Assembly: GCF_001746915.1 (NCBI RefSeq)
Contig: NZ_MJGC01000053.1
Span: 176,058 to 240,057, forward strand
Length of the DNA: 64,000 nt
Reading direction: 5' to 3'
Origin: Desertifilum tharense IPPAS B-1220
GTDB taxonomy: Bacteria > Cyanobacteriota > Cyanobacteriia > Cyanobacteriales > Desertifilaceae
Below the pieces are notes generated by a model. That model was not told the origin of the DNA. It did not search any database and saw only the letters and a program-made list of their open reading frames with translations. Below, piece by piece: positions 61,666 through 64,000 of the stretch. How positions within the stretch are numbered: position 1 is the stretch's first letter; each line of letters begins with the position of its first letter. The translations under genes and the position numbers were made by a program.

Positions 61666-64000
61666 ATGGATATCATTCGCATTGAAACGATTCATGATGT
61701 TAGCAACTTTGACCAACTCCGTGCTGCAATTACCACTGCAAATACTAACGGGACTGCCGATATCATCAACATTCAGCAAGGCTTTACCCTGTCGGGGCTG
61801 TTGCCGCTGATTCAAGAAGATGTCGAACTGACCATTAACGGTGGCGGCTTTACCCTCGATGGCGGCAATGCCTATCGACACTTTTTTGTCAAAAGTGGCA
61901 CAGTCAACTTCAATAACCTCACTTTTGCTAATGGTCTTTCCCAAGGACTTCCTGGTGGCGGTGGCGGTGCCGGGATGGGTGGTGCGCTGTTTGTTTACGA
62001 TGGCACGGTTACTGTTAGCAATAGTACGTTTAATGCGAACCGAGCGATCGGTGGCAACGGCAGCTACCACAGTGGCGGCGGCGGTTTCGGCGGTGGCAAC
62101 GGTGGCAATGGCGGCAAAGGCGGCTTCGGCGGTCAAGGCGACTTTGTAGGCTACGGAGGCTACGGAGGCTACGGCGGGGGGTTTGGCGACGGCAGTTTCG
62201 GCGCTCCCGGCGGCAGTGGAGGCAACGGCGGCAACGGCGGTGGTGGTGGGGGTGGTGGTGGCGGATTCGGCGGCAACGGTGGCTTTGGCGGCAGAAACAA
62301 CGGCGGAAGCTTCGCTCCCGGCGGCAGTGGAGGCAACGGAGGCAGTGGAGGCTTCGGCGGCGGCGGCGGCAACGGCGGCTTCGGCGCTCCCGGCAGCAGT
62401 GGAGGTAACGGAGGCAACGGCGGCAACGGAGGCTTCGGCGGCGGCGGCGGCAACGGAGGCAACGGAGGCTACGGCAAAGGCGGCAGTGGAGGCAACGGAG
62501 GCAACGGAGGCAACGGCGGCTACGGCGGCGGCGGCGGCTTCGGCGCTCGCGGCGGCAACGGCGGCTACGGCGGCGGCTTCGGCAGCGGCGGCTTCGGCGG
62601 CGGCTACGGCAGCGGCGGCGGTGCCGGGATGGGGGGTGCCATTTTTATCCGCAGTGGCAGCTTGACGCTTTCTGAAACCACCTTCAGCAATAACACCGCT
62701 ACAGGTGGGACGGGGAACCAAAATGGTCAGGGACTTGGTGGTGCCATCTTCGCGATGCAATCCCTCACCAACTCCAACGGCAATAACCAAGGGATGCCCA
62801 CAACTCTACCAACTGTCACTTCCATCTCTGCCACCTTTACAGACAACACCGCAAGTAATGCCACAGGTCATACCGCAGAAAATGGCATTGGCGAGGCTCA
62901 AAACAACTGGGATGTTTACGGCACCATTACAGGTCTTCCCGCCCCTAGCGTCAACATCACCGCCACCACCAATGCCAGCGAACCCAACACATCTGGTAAT
63001 GTCGTCCTGACTCTCAGCCAAGCAGCCCCCGCAGGCGGTATCACCATTAACTACACCACAGACGGTACGGCGACTAACGGTACTGACTATGAAACCTTAT
63101 CGGGTAGCGTTACTATTCCTGAAGGCGAAACAACTGCCACAATTAGTATTACGCCCCTAGATGATAACCAGGTCGAAAGCGATGAAACCATTAACATTAC
63201 CCTCATCGCAGGTACAGGTTACACGTTAGGAACCACAACCACAACCACTGTCACCCTTGCAGACGACGACAGCACGATTACCTTTAGCTCTGCGAACTAT
63301 ACGATCGATGAAGCTGGCGTTCCGGTCGCCGAAATCATTCTGAACCGCACGGGCGCAACCACTTTTCCAGCCAGCGTTGAGGTTCAATTCACCGATGGGA
63401 CTGCCACAGGAGGTCAAGATTATGATAATACACCTCAAACTATTACTTTTGCTGCCAATCAAACTACAGCAACCCTCACCGTCCCCATTACCGACGATGA
63501 CATCTTTGAAGGCGACGAAACGTTTACCCTCAGTTTAGCTAATCCCAGCAATAACGCAGTTATCGGCGCACAAAGCACCGCCACTGTCACCATTATCGAT
63601 AACGACGGGCAACCGCAACTCTCAATTAGCAACGTCACTGTCAATGAAGGCGATGGCACGGCTAGCCTAATTGTCAGCTTAACCAATCCCAGCAGCGAAA
63701 CCATCACCGTTAACTACAGCACCGTTGAAGGTACAGCCACCTCTGCTGACTATACGCCCATTACCAATAACACTCTGACCTTTACCCCAGGACAGACCCA
63801 ACAAACCATTCAGGTTGCCATTACTGACGACAACCTCAGCGAACTGACTGAAAGCTTCGGCGTTCAACTTTCAACTCCCACCAATGCTACCCTCAGCCGA
63901 GGTCAAGAGACTGGAACTGTCACCATTATCGATAACGACGAGCAACCGCAACTCTCAATTAGCGATGTCACTGTTAATGAAGGCGATGGCACGGCTAGCC
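61666..64000 (+). CDS. Giant Gly-rich beta-helix/Calx-beta surface protein (3' end missing)
   Basis: The gene starts at ATG (61666, MDIIRIETIHDVSNFDQLRAAI) and is open to the window edge, giving at least 778 residues. A parallel beta-helix-like repeat start (ADIINIQQGFTLSGLLPLIQEDVELTINGGGFTLDG) is followed by rungs FFVKSGTVNFNNLTF and GGALFVYDGTVTVSNSTFNANRAIGG. A Gly-rich tract of about 180 residues then interrupts it, after which the rung resumes (GGAIFIRSGSLTLSETTFSNNTATGG). From about 425 at least four Calx-beta domains follow (ATNGTDYETLSGSVTIPEGETTATISI; GTATGGQDY...). There is no signal peptide. It is probably a type I secreted adhesin. Confidence 0.8.
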   Translation, partial: MDIIRIETIHDVSNFDQLRAAITTANTNGTADIINIQQGFTLSGLLPLIQEDVELTINGGGFTLDGGNAYRHFFVKSGTVNFNNLTFANGLSQGLPGGGGGAGMGGALFVYDGTVTVSNSTFNANRAIGGNGSYHSGGGGFGGGNGGNGGKGGFGGQGDFVGYGGYGGYGGGFGDGSFGAPGGSGGNGGNGGGGGGGGGGFGGNGGFGGRNNGGSFAPGGSGGNGGSGGFGGGGGNGGFGAPGSSGGNGGNGGNGGFGGGGGNGGNGGYGKGGSGGNGGNGGNGGYGGGGGFGARGGNGGYGGGFGSGGFGGGYGSGGGAGMGGAIFIRSGSLTLSETTFSNNTATGGTGNQNGQGLGGAIFAMQSLTNSNGNNQGMPTTLPTVTSISATFTDNTASNATGHTAENGIGEAQNNWDVYGTITGLPAPSVNITATTNASEPNTSGNVVLTLSQAAPAGGITINYTTDGTATNGTDYETLSGSVTIPEGETTATISITPLDDNQVESDETINITLIAGTGYTLGTTTTTTVTLADDDSTITFSSANYTIDEAGVPVAEIILNRTGATTFPASVEVQFTDGTATGGQDYDNTPQTITFAANQTTATLTVPITDDDIFEGDETFTLSLANPSNNAVIGAQSTATVTIIDNDGQPQLSISNVTVNEGDGTASLIVSLTNPSSETITVNYSTVEGTATSADYTPITNNTLTFTPGQTQQTIQVAITDDNLSELTESFGVQLSTPTNATLSRGQETGTVTIIDNDEQPQLSISDVTVNEGDGTAS
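62080..62625 (+). repeat. Gly-rich low-complexity tract in the giant surface gene
   Basis: About 545 bases of GGCGGC, GGAGGCAACGGAGGC, TTCGGCGGC and GGCGGCTACGGC units, encoding GGNGG, GGFGG and GGYGG. Six-base and nine-base periods are visible. The frame is kept throughout, and opposite-strand frames of up to 375 codons are by-products of the composition. Confidence 0.85.

Noticed and set aside
61663..62790. 375-codon Ala-rich minus-strand frame
   Set aside because: It is the antisense of the GGC-rich tract of the giant surface protein; the plus-strand gene has recognisable beta-helix and Calx-beta domains, this one has none.

Overview
The window is chromosomal DNA of a cyanobacterium, probably filamentous and non-marine. 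It carries the light-independent protochlorophyllide reductase genes chlL and chlN, a beta-carotene ketolase, a photosystem II S4-domain protein, a second-type glycogen synthase, and a Nat-type amino-acid ABC transporter. The octamer GCGATCGC (HIP1) is scattered throughout. Repeats typical of cyanobacteria, G-rich short tandem repeats and small MITEs, fill many gaps. No tRNA, rRNA, CRISPR array, prophage or complete insertion sequence was seen.

Layout. 1-9.8 kb: a TonB-dependent receptor cut by the window edge; a minus-strand operon encoding an acyl carrier protein, a phosphopantetheinyl transferase, an aryl-acid ligase and a salicylate-type synthase; a divergent ketosynthase-III-like protein with its own carrier domain; then a GT1 glycosyltransferase and the ketolase CrtW. 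This is the most unusual locus. The genes look like a route that makes an aromatic acid from chorismate, activates it, loads it on a carrier and transfers it to an acceptor. The acceptor is unknown: a carotenoid glycoside is one possibility and a siderophore another. 10-13 kb: two short-chain dehydrogenases divergent from an AraC regulator, followed by a nested MITE. 13-18 kb: two paralogous lipoproteins, an HglS-like oxygenase with an orphan binding protein, and aspartoacylase. 18-24 kb: a sensory cluster (CheR-PAS, PAS-receiver, hybrid kinase). 24-27.5 kb: a hydrolase, a WecG-family transferase, an S4 protein and a small protein.

27.7-32 kb: a four-gene amino-acid ABC transporter. 33-36 kb: a STAND NTPase and a TPR protein in an operon, in visibly AT-richer DNA. 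37-39 kb: a small secreted cysteine-containing protein, a YraQ-type permease, and a MerR regulator joined to a thioredoxin-like domain. 39-46.5 kb: an HpxO-like hydroxylase, a ketopantoate-reductase-like protein, a nitronate monooxygenase and a large hybrid kinase. 47-50 kb: chlL, a DUF5331 gene and chlN with a terminator. 50-55 kb: a toxin-antitoxin pair, a membrane protein with a Gly/Cys tail, glycogen synthase with a second nested MITE, and a secreted protein. 55-64 kb: an HpnB-like transferase, an RTX protein, a sulfotransferase, a GNAT acetyltransferase, and a very large Gly-rich/Calx-beta surface protein that runs off the right edge.

All calls rest on reading motifs in the translated sequence; no database search was possible. 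Two real genes, the receptor at the left edge and the giant protein at the right edge, are open at the window boundary.
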